Assembly (NCBI RefSeq): GCF_029633865.1
Contig: NC_079219.1
Span: 19,301,963-19,365,962, forward strand
Length of the DNA: 64,000 bases
Origin: Lampris incognitus
Lineage: Eukaryota; Chordata; Actinopteri; Lampriformes; Lampridae
Direction of reading: 5' to 3'
This document shows positions 22,382 through 37,000 of this stretch, piece after piece. The notes under the pieces were generated by a model that saw only the letters and a list, made by a program, of their open reading frames with translations, had not been told where the DNA came from and made no database searches. The position numbers and the translations under genes are program-made. How positions within the stretch are numbered: position 1 is the stretch's first letter; each line of letters starts with the position of its first letter.

Positions 22382-24682
22382 ATGACTAGGCTGCTGCTAC
22401 TGGTGGTGTTGTTGGCGGCTCTGTGTCCCCACGGATCGTCTCTGGAGGGTGCAGGTTAGTGAGCAGACTTTAGTTTTGTTTGGCTTGTTCGGAAAACGGG
22501 ACAGAGACGTTGACACGGCTTTCACGATGGCATGTATTTCTAGCCTGGGTGGTCCTGGTGGGAATGGACCCCACAACCCTGGCAGCGTCACGCGCTCGAA
22601 AAGGCATGTCGTTATCTGGGGGCAAAAACACTTCGATAAACTAACAGTTAAACCAATAAGAACAGAACAAATGGCAAATAAATTAACGTCTGACTGGATT
22701 TGTTCTATTTGATGGTTAAACGCGAGCACGAGATAAGATAATTAAGACAGACTTATTTACACTGTGAACAATCGGCCTGCATTCAAAGATGGTAACAACG
22801 TGGGGGATTTTGCAGATACAATTAAGGTATTTTTTCCACAACTTTTTTATTGAAAATTTCCAATCAAAATATTGTCTACACATATATGAAGTCAATGTTT
22901 ATACATAAAGAAAAACAGCAACCAAAATTCAACATAGAAAAAAAAGACAAAAAAACACCAAAACAAACCATATAGCCTGGCTGCCTAGCCAATTAGAAAA
23001 ACAGCCATATCACCACATGTAAATAGATGGGGTGTTAAGTGACCGCAGTTCCTTAACAATTTTAAAGAAAGGACCCCATGTGGTTGTTGAACCCCCTGTG
23101 ACACATCTTATTTTCTCCATCTTAATAAAATACAAAATGTCCCTGAGCCACATAGAGTGAGATGGAGCAGTGAGTGATTTCCACCGTAATAAAACGAGGC
23201 GTCTGGCCAGAAGAGTTGTGAAAGCTACCAGGTCTGCTTTATATGATGGTAATGGCAGGTCAGCAGAAGGGACACCAATGCAAGCTGTTAAAGCTGTCGG
23301 CCTAATCGGGATCTCAACACTATTTGAAATTGTTTTAAAAATGTCCAAGCAAAAATTGAATAGGGAAGGGCAGGACCAAGGGCAGGCCTGATGGCATCTG
23401 TCACAGGTGGGATCAATGTTATCATACATCGGGGCTAACCTAGCTTTAATCAAATGTGTACGGTGTACAATTTTACATTGAATCAGTCCATGTCTAGCAC
23501 AAATCGAAGAGGAGTGGACCCGCCAGTGAATTACCTCCCACTGGTTTTCTGTGATCTCTACTCCCAGGTCCTCCTCCACTCCCACCCCACCCCTTAATAT
23601 GTTGTAATGAAGAGGGGTGCAGCGAGGAAATCAGACCATAGATAGTAGCATAAATAGCAGCAGATGAGGCAGCCCAGCAGCGCGCGGTTCTGGCTCTTTT
23701 GAAGACCCTCGCCTTGCACAAAGGCAAGGGTCTTCAAAAAGGGTCAATGGGAGTGTCATCCGGGAGATTGGGAAAGTTAGTCGCCAAAGAGTCGTTAGTA
23801 CGTCAGTCGCCAGAGTCAATTCTACCACATATGTCCTCCTTCAATGAGTCCAGCATGGACTGCAGGGCCCGCAGGTCAGTGTTAGCCATATTAGCAGCTA
23901 CATCCGGAGTTGAATGAGGTTTTCTGCGGCCCGTGCGCGTGGAATCAACTTCCTGTTTAGCGGAAGGCATTGCCAGTTTAAAGTACAAAAAAGTAATCTG
24001 AACCAGTTAAGTCGCCCAGTGTCCAGAAATGTTAAAAAAACTATTTAAAAATTAAATTTGTCACAAAACAACAGAGAGGCAGACGTCTCACATGCTCGGT
24101 GTCCGGCTCCGCCCCGTGCAATTAAGGCATTTCTCTGAAGATTTGGAGCCTTTTGGTGTTTTTAATTTAAAGGCAACTACTTACAAGATCAAAATACCCA
24201 ATATTGTTAAATTTTCCGTTGAATGACTCAAGGTCTGAGCAGAGCCGCCGCACCATTTAGGCCACTTTGTATTATATTAACTCGTTGATCGGACAAGATG
24301 AAGCACTCGGTTTAATACTCCCATCCCTTTTCCTCTTCATCTCCCAGAGTCCGTGGAGGTGTTTTACGCGCGGAAACCGGTGCACGCGCCCGCGGGCACG
24401 TCAGTCAAACTGACTTGCAAGGCGGCGTACAACGTCACCTCCTGCGGCTCCGTGCACGTCGAGTGGTTTTTCTCCAGTCAGTGTACGAAGATGAGAGACC
24501 CCCGCCGGTACGCCACCGCCGTGAACGAGACGGCGCTGGAGGGGGGCTACGAGAGACGGAGAGAGGTCACGACGGAGATCCTCCACCTGTCCCGGGAGGA
24601 CGACGGAGACTACCAGTGCAACGCGGCGTGCGACTACGGAGACACGTCGCAGGGTCACATTATCAGAGTGACCTGCGAGTGA
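22382..24682 (+). CDS. Small secreted single Ig-domain protein (2 exons, 135 aa)
   Basis: Exon 1 (22382-22454) encodes a strong signal peptide (MTRLLLLVVLLAALC) and ends GCA G before GTTAGT. Exon 2 (24348-24682) follows a CTCCCAG acceptor and carries the rest in phase. The Ig core is visible: C48, W64, then DDGDYQC with C115. Four further cysteines (C57, C70, C119, C134) suggest two extra disulfides. Possible N-glycosylation sites are N53 and N84. There is no transmembrane or GPI segment, so the product is probably secreted whole. I do not recognise the family; a V-set-like domain is the safest statement. An L1 and its target duplication occupy most of the intron. Exon 2 is GC-rich compared with its surroundings. 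A missed additional exon cannot be excluded. Confidence 0.75.
22833..24118 (-). mobile_element. Rearranged L1 LINE in intron of the Ig-domain gene
   Basis: Minus strand. The low-coordinate part (about 22833-23663) encodes the C-terminal end of an L1-type ORF2 (IQCKIVHRTHLIKARL, TTLLARRLVLLRWKSL). The high-coordinate part (about 23698-24118) encodes the start of ORF1 (MYFKLAMPSAKQEVDSTRTG). Everything between is missing. It is flanked by a 14-bp target duplication CAATTAAGG(T/C)ATTT at 22819-22832 and 24119-24132, with a T-run at the 3' end of the element. So 5' and 3' ends of an L1 are present with a large internal deletion and a short filler at the join. Confidence 0.75.
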
Positions 24683-26880
<2,198 letters not shown>

Positions 26881-27138
26881 TGTAGTGTGTTCGGGTTCAC
26901 CGGGGGGTGTACATGTTAGTTGTACATAGTTGGGGGAGATGTTTCGCAGTTCCAGGGGGGTGGTACACTCTTGCTGGGTCAGGGGTTGGTGGGTCGGGTC
27001 TATGGAGAGAGAGACGACCTGTGAGTCGGGTTTAATGGTGATGTGTACGGCGTGGCTGTGGCCGACAACAGCCGTGAATAAAATGATGCTCAGTTGTAAG
27101 TTTTGAAGTGTGTTTTTTTAATAGCGGTGAACGCTACA
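26881..27138 (+). mobile_element. Candidate solo LTR (fossil)
   Basis: A 258-bp block that begins TGTAGTG and ends CGCTACA, so it has TG...CA ends and short inverted termini, flanked by ATAT on both sides. It has a polyadenylation-like AATAAA near 27077 and no coding sequence. This is what is left when the two LTRs of an element recombine. Family not determined. Base composition is more GC-rich than the flanks. Confidence 0.5.
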
Positions 27139-28655
27139 ATATATGTGCCTGTTCTGTTCATCATAAGCAATAAAATAGCGTAGAATATCAAAGTAAGCAT
27201 ATGTATGTTATGCTTAAGTATGAATAAAAGCTTACTTATAGCAGATAAAACATTTTACTGGATGATAAGTGTTTTTTCAGTACTTGTTAATGGATTTAAA
27301 CACCGGCCAATTTGACCCACGAACACTAAAGTTGTGAAACCCTTTTCAAACACAATAGGAGAATTAATGGGGTTTTTTCACCAAGTGGGACAACAGATGT
27401 TAAAACTGTAATTAAGTGAAGGGTGTTTGTCAGTCTCTTGTTCAGTTGCTATATCCGTCACTGTCCCTTTCATTTCGGTGCTAATCGCACCCCGCATGAG
27501 CTGTGCAACACCAAGCAAAGGGCAGGAAACCACAACCCAGTCTGTTGCACTGGCAGGGCCAGCAGGCCGATATGATTTATCAGAGCCCAGCAACACACCC
27601 ATATCTTATCCCTTTGTGCATAGCAAACCTGACTAGATTCTGTTGCCAAGTTGTATGATGACAAGGGGACCAAGACATCCCTCATGCCTTCTCCTATATC
27701 ACAATTTATACCAGTGGTTTTCAAACGATGGGCTGCGACCCACTGGCCAGTTGGGTCGTGGGGGTGTCCACCACAAATACAACATTTATGAGAACACGCC
27801 TTGTCTGGTTCATTTTATATCTACTATGCCAAGACTGAAAAGGGGAATACTGCACTGATGGGCGATATAGAGGATTGTTCTTTTTTTTTTTTTGCTTTTA
27901 GACAGCTAATGAGAATTTATTGCTTATTTTACTGCACAAAATATTTGATACCCATGAGCTGACGTTCGGTGGGTCCCGCGCCAATAAAAAAGCATCTCCA
28001 CAGGTGTCAAAGCATGAAAAAGTATGGGATCGCCTGATTTATACAGTACTTTTCAGAGACATTTGTACAGCTGAATACTGCCTGAACCAATAATAGCCCA
28101 GAATGCACTCCTTACTGGGACTGAGCACATAACTTTGTTCGTGTCACTGTCTAAACTGCAAACACAGTTGAAAACACGAAAAACCTCAGGTGTACTGTTT
28201 CCATCTCCTCTCGTCACTCTTATTCACTTGTTCATTTCTCATCACCCTAAAGGGCAGCGGGGGGCTCCACCACAGAGCAGGAAACCACACGGCTTTCACA
28301 CTAACAGTAGCAGGATGTTAAGGTGATGCAGGTCAGAGCTTATTGTAAAAAGCGAGGGGGGGGGGTTATCGCTCTGTATATGAAGTATAGCATATGTCAT
28401 ATAGAATGACGCTGATTGACTATATTAACGATACAACTCGGGTTAAATGTCCAGACCTGTCTTCCTATGCTCTAAAACAGATGGTTTTGAATGCATTGGT
28501 CTAGGACAGTCCTGTCAAGCCCATGTGTATGGAAAAGTCTCTCTTGTAATTAGAAAAGGATGACTCGCTTGCGGTGCTGTCAAGCGTATAGATCAAGAGC
28601 TGCTCCACTGGATACGAGTATATTTTACTAACAAACAACAATGTTTGAACATTTC
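27139..28655. other. Intergenic, nothing firm
   Basis: No coding exon recognised. The stretch near 27711-27765 (CAGTGGTTTTCAAACGATGG) looks like one end of an old hAT-type repeat, without a matching second end found. Confidence 0.4.
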
Positions 28656-28657
28656 AA

Positions 28658-28910
28658 TTCAGGGTTGCGAGGAAGGCTTGAGCCTATCCCATCAGGCAAT
28701 GGGAAATGGACAGGGAGACAACCTGGACAGGTCGCCAGTCAATCACAGCCCACATACACCATGCATATGAGCAGTTAAGAGACACTAATTCACCTAGCAT
28801 GCATGTCTTTGGTCTGTGGGAGGAAACTCACATAAATACAGGAAGAGCATGCAAACTCAACACAGAAAGGCTGCGACCAAGCCTGCACTGATTGCCAAGC
28901 CACCACAAGG
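28658..28910 (-). mobile_element. Diverged SINE family A copy
   Basis: Retains AGCCTATCCCATCAGGCAAT, CAACCTGGACAGGTCGCCAG and CATGCAAACTCAACACAG blocks of family A, but is more diverged and has small gaps; no clear head is left. Confidence 0.6.
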
Positions 28911-29235
28911 CCAGATAACTTCTGGTTCATTCTGTCATAACATGCCCAGTTTTTCCAAATAAAAAAAAAAATAAATTAATAGCTTTGTCCATAATCCAGT
29001 GGAGGGCCCAAAAACAGCCTATATAGCAGCAACCCAAAGTGCCTGTCCATGATTGTTCAATTTGTTTTTCAGCACAGCAACATGGATATCCAATATAGAT
29101 TGGCGGTGTTGGTCATGACTTCCGGTTTTATTTACACATCTCTGGAAGCAACAGATCAAGATGACGGTTCTGACAACTGTACCCATGTGTTATGTTGACA
29201 AGGCTTAACTCATATACGTAACTGGTCTTTAATCT

Positions 29236-29415
29236 ACTACCACTTTCGCCTGCTCCCGTTAGGGGTTGCAGCAGCGGATCATCCGTTTCTATTTCTTCCT
29301 GTCTTCTGCATCTTCCTCTGTCACACCAGCCACCTGCGTGTCCTCCCTCACCACATCCATAAACCTCCTCTTTGGCCTTCCTCTTTTCCTCTTCCCTGGC
29401 AGCTCTGTAGACGTA
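29236..29415 (-). mobile_element. LINE 3' fragment (copy 1 of 3)
   Basis: Minus strand encodes part of the C-terminal tail of a common fish LINE ORF (complement of GGATCATCCGTTTC through GGCCTTCCTCTTTTCC). The same tail is found at 34938-35275 (minus) and 35461-35775 (plus). Confidence 0.6.
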
Positions 29416-30739
29416 ACTGGTCTTTAACGGGCACTGGGAATCCTTTAAGACACCCATCAGATGGCTTCGATCAAGGTTTTTGATTTGAATTAAAAATGCA
29501 CAAACATTTATGTACATCCTGCAAAAAGGAGACCCTTTATTGTGTAAAATGTGACCCGTTAAAGAGCTGTTTATATAATATTCTCACAAATGTCCCATTT
29601 TTAACTAAGAAAAAGGCAGTTGTTGGAGACAGGCATCAACCGCCTGTCTTTTTTTTCAGTCAAACTAATAAAAAAAACAACAACAACAAAATATCTGCTT
29701 GGTTAAACATTGGATTTTCAGCAGCTGTTTTTTTTTTGATCCAAGTTATAAAGTGAAGTAAAGAAATATTTAAAAGACATACACAAAAAATATTATAATC
29801 TTAAAATGCAAGCCTTTTAAAGAATCCCTCCAAAGGTACATCATGTGAAAAAAATCATATAATAGCAAAACATAATAATACTCAATTGAACAATGAAAAG
29901 TAATTGTATGTCCTTGCTCCCTCCACAGGGAGGTTCGAGATCAGGATTAGTGATACAACAGCATCCTTGGATCAAATAGATGTTCAGTGTCTTACTTGGG
30001 GAGAGTCCAGCAGTGGCAATGCTCACCAAAACAAAGCATGACCCCTTGGGTGACCTGATCGAAGGACAATCTCTCCCACTGCTACAGCATCCCAGGGACA
30101 ACGAAATGTGACACAATATGAGAGGGAGGCAAATTTGCAATGTCCTGAGCACATGGTACAGGCCTTAGCCTGGTGGGACACCCTTAATGAGGCAATGAGT
30201 GTTGACCAAAAGGGATGCATTGTCTTCAGGAACTCATTCTCATACCTACTGGCTCTAAGGCCTCTCCCAATACTGACAGGACACGGTGTGAAAGACCTGG
30301 AATGCTTTCTGCTGTGGCTAAACCGTTTGTGTTTATGTGAAATTTCTAGATGTCACAGCAAGACCAGAGGTAACACCCATTTTTAGTGTCAGTCTAAATT
30401 TAGCAGAGAGAGGACAAATTTGAGGAAACCTCAGGGAGCTGCTTGTTGATTGGACGAAGATCCTACATGGATCTCATGAACGCAAAGAAACGAAAGTTTC
30501 TAGGGGTGATAGCTTGCTTAAACAGATCTTTGCAGACAAATACACTGAACCTGGTTTTGGTAACAATAACTAATACTGAACAGCACCTCCCACCTACCCC
30601 AATATTCATTCATTAAACAGATTCACACCAGAGAGCAATCAAATCTCCTCCTGTTGCCCATTGAACAGCTGCACTGCAGCATTCGGTTAGGTGCCTTGCT
30701 CAAGAGCACCATGACAGGAATTTTGCAGGGGGAGGAAAA
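29416..30739. other. Intergenic, nothing firm
   Basis: No coding exon recognised. A short block near 30690 (TAGGTGCCTTGCTCAAGAGC) resembles 51309-51330 and is probably a piece of an interspersed repeat. Confidence 0.4.
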
Positions 30740-30895
30740 TAGCTCAATTTTTCCCAGCTCCCCTACCCCCTCCTTTTTTTCTTCCTAATTGCATCCGGCC
30801 AATTACCCTTCTACTCTGTAGTACTCTGTACTCTTTCGAGCCATCCTGGTTGTTGCTCCACCCCGTGCTGATCCGGGGAGGGCCGTGGACTACCC
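30740..30895 (-). mobile_element. SINE family B, diverged 3' fragment
   Basis: Reverse orientation: complement of the family B 3' end (CCGGCCAATTACCC, TCGAGCCATCCTGG, GATCCGGGGAGGGC). It lies just 3' of mettl6. Confidence 0.6.
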
Positions 30896-31005
30896 AGCCC
30901 CATTGAATCCATTACTTCATCTTCCACAGTCTGATTTCAGTGAGTTGTTTCAGTCTTATGGTGACTTATCTAGTGTCGCAAACATGGGAGGTGGGCTGAG
31001 TGACA

Positions 31006-34000
31006 TCAGCATTTCTGTGATAAGCCAGGCTTGGCGAATTTGCTCTGCAGGAACACCCTGGGCACACACAGCCCCTCCTTCTTATTGACCGTCTCTCTGA
31101 GGACATAGTCATTAGCCACTGAGTGAAAGCCAGCCCCCTCAAACAGCTCAGCCAGGAGCTCTGGAGATGGAAAAACAATTAACTGGTTAAGAACTTTGGG
31201 TGGATGGAAAAAAAAATCTTGAAAGAAGGTCAGAGTGGGAATTTGTGTAAAGAGGACAGGTGGAATAAATATTGCTTCAATAAACTATATGAAACAAGTT
31301 GAAAATGTCTCATCTATACCAATTAGAATTTAGTTTTATTCTGCTTAGAAATATCTCTATACTGCTCCAATATATTGATTCCAAGATCAAATATTTGACA
31401 ATACTTATTAAACAGTAGTATACTAGTATCTACATTCTGTTTTTTTTTTTGCAACACCTGATATTTGAAAGACAAATTCCTTTGGGACCAACATGGCTCT
31501 GTTTTATGTTAAAGAGCATGCATTAAGACTTGTCACGACACCAGGAACAAAGACACTGTTAGATGTGAAGTACCACATGAACCTGGCCACCAACTCACTC
31601 ACAAACTGATGTTTAGCAGTGCAATCTGCATAGATTCGAGGTGGGGTGGTGATGGCCACTTCAAAAAAATATATATGTTGTAAGATGTTAAAGATTTTGA
31701 CTTTTTTAAAAAATTAACTTTATAATCCTCCTTAGTAAACAAATCGGCAAAATACATCTTTTCTGCATCCCAACCGCTATTAATCTTTTAGCCTCTCCCT
31801 TGTATTCTCTTACTTGGTATTGTCCATTCAGTTTCATTCAAGGTAGGATTTCACAGACATGCCATCACCAGAGATGCAAGTAAAGACATGGTCTTCTATC
31901 CCCTTTACAGTGCTCAAACAAATCAATATTTTGATGATAGTTTTAAAGCGTTTCTTCATCTATATAATCTTCTGACTGAATCCACCATCCATCTAACCTG
32001 TGTCAAACCTACTCTGTTTCCCTCATCCCTTCATCCCGTCATCTGTCTATGCCTTGTCTTTCACTCTGTCTATCAATCCTTTCATCTGTTTCTGCCCCTG
32101 TCAGTATTGTTTCCCCACTGTGGGGAGTGGATCACCCACTCCCATCAATGAAATAACAATTAAAAAAACAAAACAAGTGCTCACCTTTGGAGAAGAAGTA
32201 TGACCTGGTACCATCTTGACGAACATAGAAGTTTTCCCCCAGTTTGCTGCCAAGTTTAAATCGGACCATGGCATGGTCATACAGACCATAGTCTCTGAAC
32301 AGGATGATGCCTCCTGGCTTCAGCACCTGGAAGCCAAAAAATACGTTTCTTCTCAACATTACAATCAGCTTGTGTTAAAGCTTGCAGCCAAGTTGGGTAA
32401 CAATTTCTAGCCATCAGCCAAATGCTGCTAAATGCATGCCTGTGGCTTACAAGTCCGTCAAATTTAAAAGCCACCTTGGTGGATAAGGAACCATCATTTG
32501 AATGCTGCAATGGAGTGAAGATTTCAGATGGCTGGTGGATACAATGAAAGTGACTAGATGTTAATTTGTTACCAACAAAGTCATGCATATTATGGACTGT
32601 TGGTAGCACAGTCAGGAGCAAGATTCATTCAAATCCTTGATTTGAAAATCTTAACCATTTAGTTAAATTTCTTGACTAGAAGTCAAGATTTTATTCAGTG
32701 TACCTGCAAAATATTGTGTGTGCTGATGGGGACCAGTAGTTATAAAAGAACTACATCACCATAACTTAACAGCAGTTGATTAATTTATCAAAATATATAA
32801 TGCAATAGGTGGAATGACTATAAGTCAAAAACCCATTACAAGACTGGTCATCTGTTCCAGGACTGAACCCCCCCAGTATCTTGACTAGGGATCGACCGAT
32901 TATTGGTATGGCCGATTATTGGCTTAGATATTAATCATTTTTCATATTATCGCTATTGCCATATTTTTATCAAAAAAGAGTCCGATGTGCAACATGCGCA
33001 CCTCCGACACACCCCTCACTCTTCTGAAGCACAGCACGACACTCACTCCAACAACACAAACACAGATGGGAAGCATCGAGGAGTCAGATCACTTTTCTAA
33101 GGTAAGAGGAGATGCTAGATTCCATAAAACCTACTCAGTTGGTAAGAAAAGCATGCCATAACATTAGTTACAAAACTCACTCTATAACATTAGTTTCTCC
33201 GCCTCTCTCCCCCTCCCACACACACACCAAAGAGTATAATGTCGGTCTGACATGAATTCGACACCAGGTTGTCAATTCAAACAGAGAACACAATTTCCAT
33301 TGCTGTGCTTAGCCTTCAACTGTAACTAGGCTAAAAGAAAAAAGCTGATGTGTGATATTTTAGCTATATACAGAGTGTTATTGTCAGTGTTGTGTATGAA
33401 CGTGTCAGACGGCCCTTTCACGTGGAACTACATTCTCTAAACCACAGAACGTCTGTCTGATTCTGCTGATCTGCAGCGTAACAATGTGCGCTGCATAGGT
33501 GCACTTACGCAAATGAATATGGACATTCTGCGGTTGGGAGAATGTAGTTCCACATGAAAGGGCCGTCTGACGGCAAGATAAAGCGATGAAAATATTCAAA
33601 AAAATAGCGTACTCTTAAATGGATTTTATTTGTTTAGGTGAGCCTTTTTTTAAGTGGCTAAAATTTATTTTGTCCATGTCCCCATCTGCAGCAATACATT
33701 CCTCAACTTCCGTGCTGGCTACTCCTGCTAAACCTCCAACTGGGAGTGCACAGACTCCCATCTACTGCAGGTAATACACTGACTATCGATAAGTACCTCA
33801 TGCAACCCCACTTCAAAAAACCTGACATATCACTTTAAAGATAAGAGAAAGGGGAAAATAATGACACTACATGTACATTTTTCCATTCAGTTCGTCAAAA
33901 CCTGCTGGGAGCACTTCAACCAATTTATGTGGAGTTATTTTAATATTATAATTATTCACTTTGATCAAAGTTTACTTCCTGCTGTCCATGCTGTTTAATT

Positions 34001-37000
34001 CATTCCATTTTTGTGTTTTGGAAGTTATTTATTTTTATTTAAAAAAGAATTCCATTCAGATTGTCATCTAGTGCCTTGAATATCATGCACTTTATTTTTA
34101 TTTTTTCTGTTTTACACAAAATTCAATTAAATATATGTTCATTTAAAGGCAGCCTTGTGTTGGGGTTTGTGTTGCTGTAAATTTTGGCACAATTTTTTTT
34201 TTACATTTACTGCAACTGAATATCGGCCCCAAATATCGGCAACCGGCCTCCATAACTTACCAATACTCGGTATCGGCCCTGAAAAAACCATATTGATCGA
34301 CCCCTAGTCTTGACACATTTTTCTGGCGCTGTTATTGTGCTACTGCTAAATGTTTCCAAACATTCCTACTTTTAAATCTAAATTTCTCCAAACTTAACTG
34401 ATCTGTTTTAGAAGTATACCGGCTAAGATTGCCACCCGTGTCTCTTACCCTGAAAATGTTCTCCAGGACCTGACTCATCTTGTCAGGGTGGATGGCTGAC
34501 AGGACGAAGATTAGCGTGACAACATCCACGCTGCCCTCCACAATGTTTTCCTTCAAGTCATCTCTGGTCAGGTCACACTGGAAGGCACTGCAGCGCTCAG
34601 GGCAGTATAGAGGGTTTTGCTGTCAACAACAAAAGAATAGAGCTGCGGTCAATTATATCACTCTGCAGGGTTGTTTTTTTTTTTTACAAGTATTTTTGAT
34701 TTGTATCTTATTAATACTCAGTGCAGTATTAATATCAATTTCTGTGAGTACTGTGTAGTAGGCAACAACTATTCCAAATATTTTGCCTATATTTTTGCAC
34801 ATAAATAACATAGTTTTTGCTTTGTAAATATGTCATACAAGCCCCTACATGTAAAGGTATAGAACCTATTTTGCTACTGCAAACTGATTTTACTACCTCT
34901 CATATACAGATTTAATGACAATATCTACCACTACTACTTTCAGCTGCTCCCGTTAGGGGTCACCACAGTGGATCATTCGTTTCCCTTTCTTCCTGTCCTC
35001 TGCATCTTCCTCTGTCACACCAGCCACCTGCATGTCCTCTCTCACCACATCCACAAACCTCCTCTTTGGCCTTCCTCTTTCCTGGCAGCTCCATATTCAG
35101 CATCCTTCTCCCAATATACCCAGCATCTCTGCTCGACGCATGTCCAAGCCATCTCAATCTTGCCTCGCTTGCTTTGTCTGCAAACCATCCAACCTGAGTT
35201 GTCCCTCTAATATACTCATTCCTAATCCTGTCCTTCTTTGTCACTCCCAATGAAAATCTTAGCATCTTCATGCAAATATAATATCTATGCCTATTTGCAC
35301 TGTTTTATCTACACAGAGGTCTACATTTCTAATTTACAGAGAACATCAAACTTCTAAATATATTGTGTTATGCATACAGACAGCAAATCAATTCTAATTT
35401 CCAGTATTATAATGAATAAGTTTGTGGAAGTAATAATAATAATAATAATAATAATAAGTTATGAAGAAGAACAGGATTAGGAACGATTACATTACAGGGA
35501 CAGCTCAGATTGGACGGTTTGGAGACAAAACAAGACAGGCAAGATTGAGATGGGTTGGACAAGTGTGGAGGAGAGATGCTGGGTATACTGGGAGAATGAT
35601 GCTCAATATGGAGCTGCCAGGGAAGAGGAAAAGAAGAAGGCCAAAGAGGAGGTTTATGGATGTGGTGAGGGAGGACATGCAGGTGGCTGGTGTGACAGAT
35701 GAAGATACAGAGGACAGGAAGAAATGGAAACGGATGATCCGCTGTGGTGACCCCTAATGGGAGCAGCCGAAAGTAATAGTAGTAGTATCATGAATAAGTT
35801 TGTGGGGAAAAAAACCCAAACAGATTCTGTATTTGACTACAGACTTTATCATAAATTAATTTAACAAATTCAGGGAAGGAGTTTAGTGAGTACACTTGCT
35901 CTTTTTCACCAATGTTCTGCTTTACCTTCATACTGTTACACACATTTAACATGGAAGCTGCCCAGTGCAAACAGTCTAATAAACTGGCCATCTGGAATTC
36001 TTGTAACAGTTTCTAATGAAAGGGGGACGATAGTGCAATTCACTTGTTATGTTGTCCTGGGGAGTAGTCTTACTTTGACAAAGTCCACAGCTCGGGGTGA
36101 GAAGTCACAGGCGTAAACAAAGATGTTGAGGTCCTCCTCCAGGAGAGGGAAGATACAGTTTCCTACCCCACAGCCAGCCTCCAGCAACACCAGCCTCTGG
36201 GACTCGAACTGGCAACCAGGCAGGAAATAAGAAAACAGATAAAAATAAATTTTATATGTAATAAAAAAGAAAAACAATGGGCCTCATTTATCAATCGTTC
36301 ATATGTACAAATTTGTTCTTATACACTCATGGAAGCCCTGAAGTTTGTCCCAGAGACCAGTGTAGAACATGGGTAACCCTGAATTTAGACAACAATTGGC
36401 CAACACTGATGTCTTTGCAAGCCCGAGTGATTGCTTGTTGCAAGAGGTAGACTAGATGTAGGGGGAAGGAATTACAAATAACCATTAGGCTTTGCTACGG
36501 ACTGTCACACAACCTTGAGCGCTAAAAAATTCTATGGGTGTGTAAGAACAAATTTGTACGCATGAACGACTGATGAATGAGGCCCAATATCCTTATTACT
36601 CATGAAACAGAATAACATCATCAAATTCAGTGGTGACAATATATAGAAGAGGTCCAATTGCTTATTACATAGCCGACCTTATATGACGTTTTGCCCTCAA
36701 TATATTTCCGCTGAATATGACTTGAAAACTCAATTAATCAAATATGTTTAATTGTCTCACTAAGGAAAACCTACGTTTGAACAAATGGTCTTAAAATTGT
36801 GTACATGATGCATCTTATACTATTGTTTTGGCTCATCACTTGTCTTTCTCCTGCATAAAGGCGACTCGTTATTACACGCCTGGTTTTACCTCTCGGCATG
36901 CCTTGAGCTCCTCAAACTCCCTAGTTGTCCAGTGTCTGTCCTTGAAGAAATTCGTGGCGTTTCTTTTATAGAACAGATCCCAGTTTTTCTGTGCGTCCTT

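Noticed and set aside
29128-29517. 129-codon minus-strand open frame
   Set aside because: Its middle matches the out-of-frame tail of a common fish LINE also found at 34.9 and 35.5 kb.
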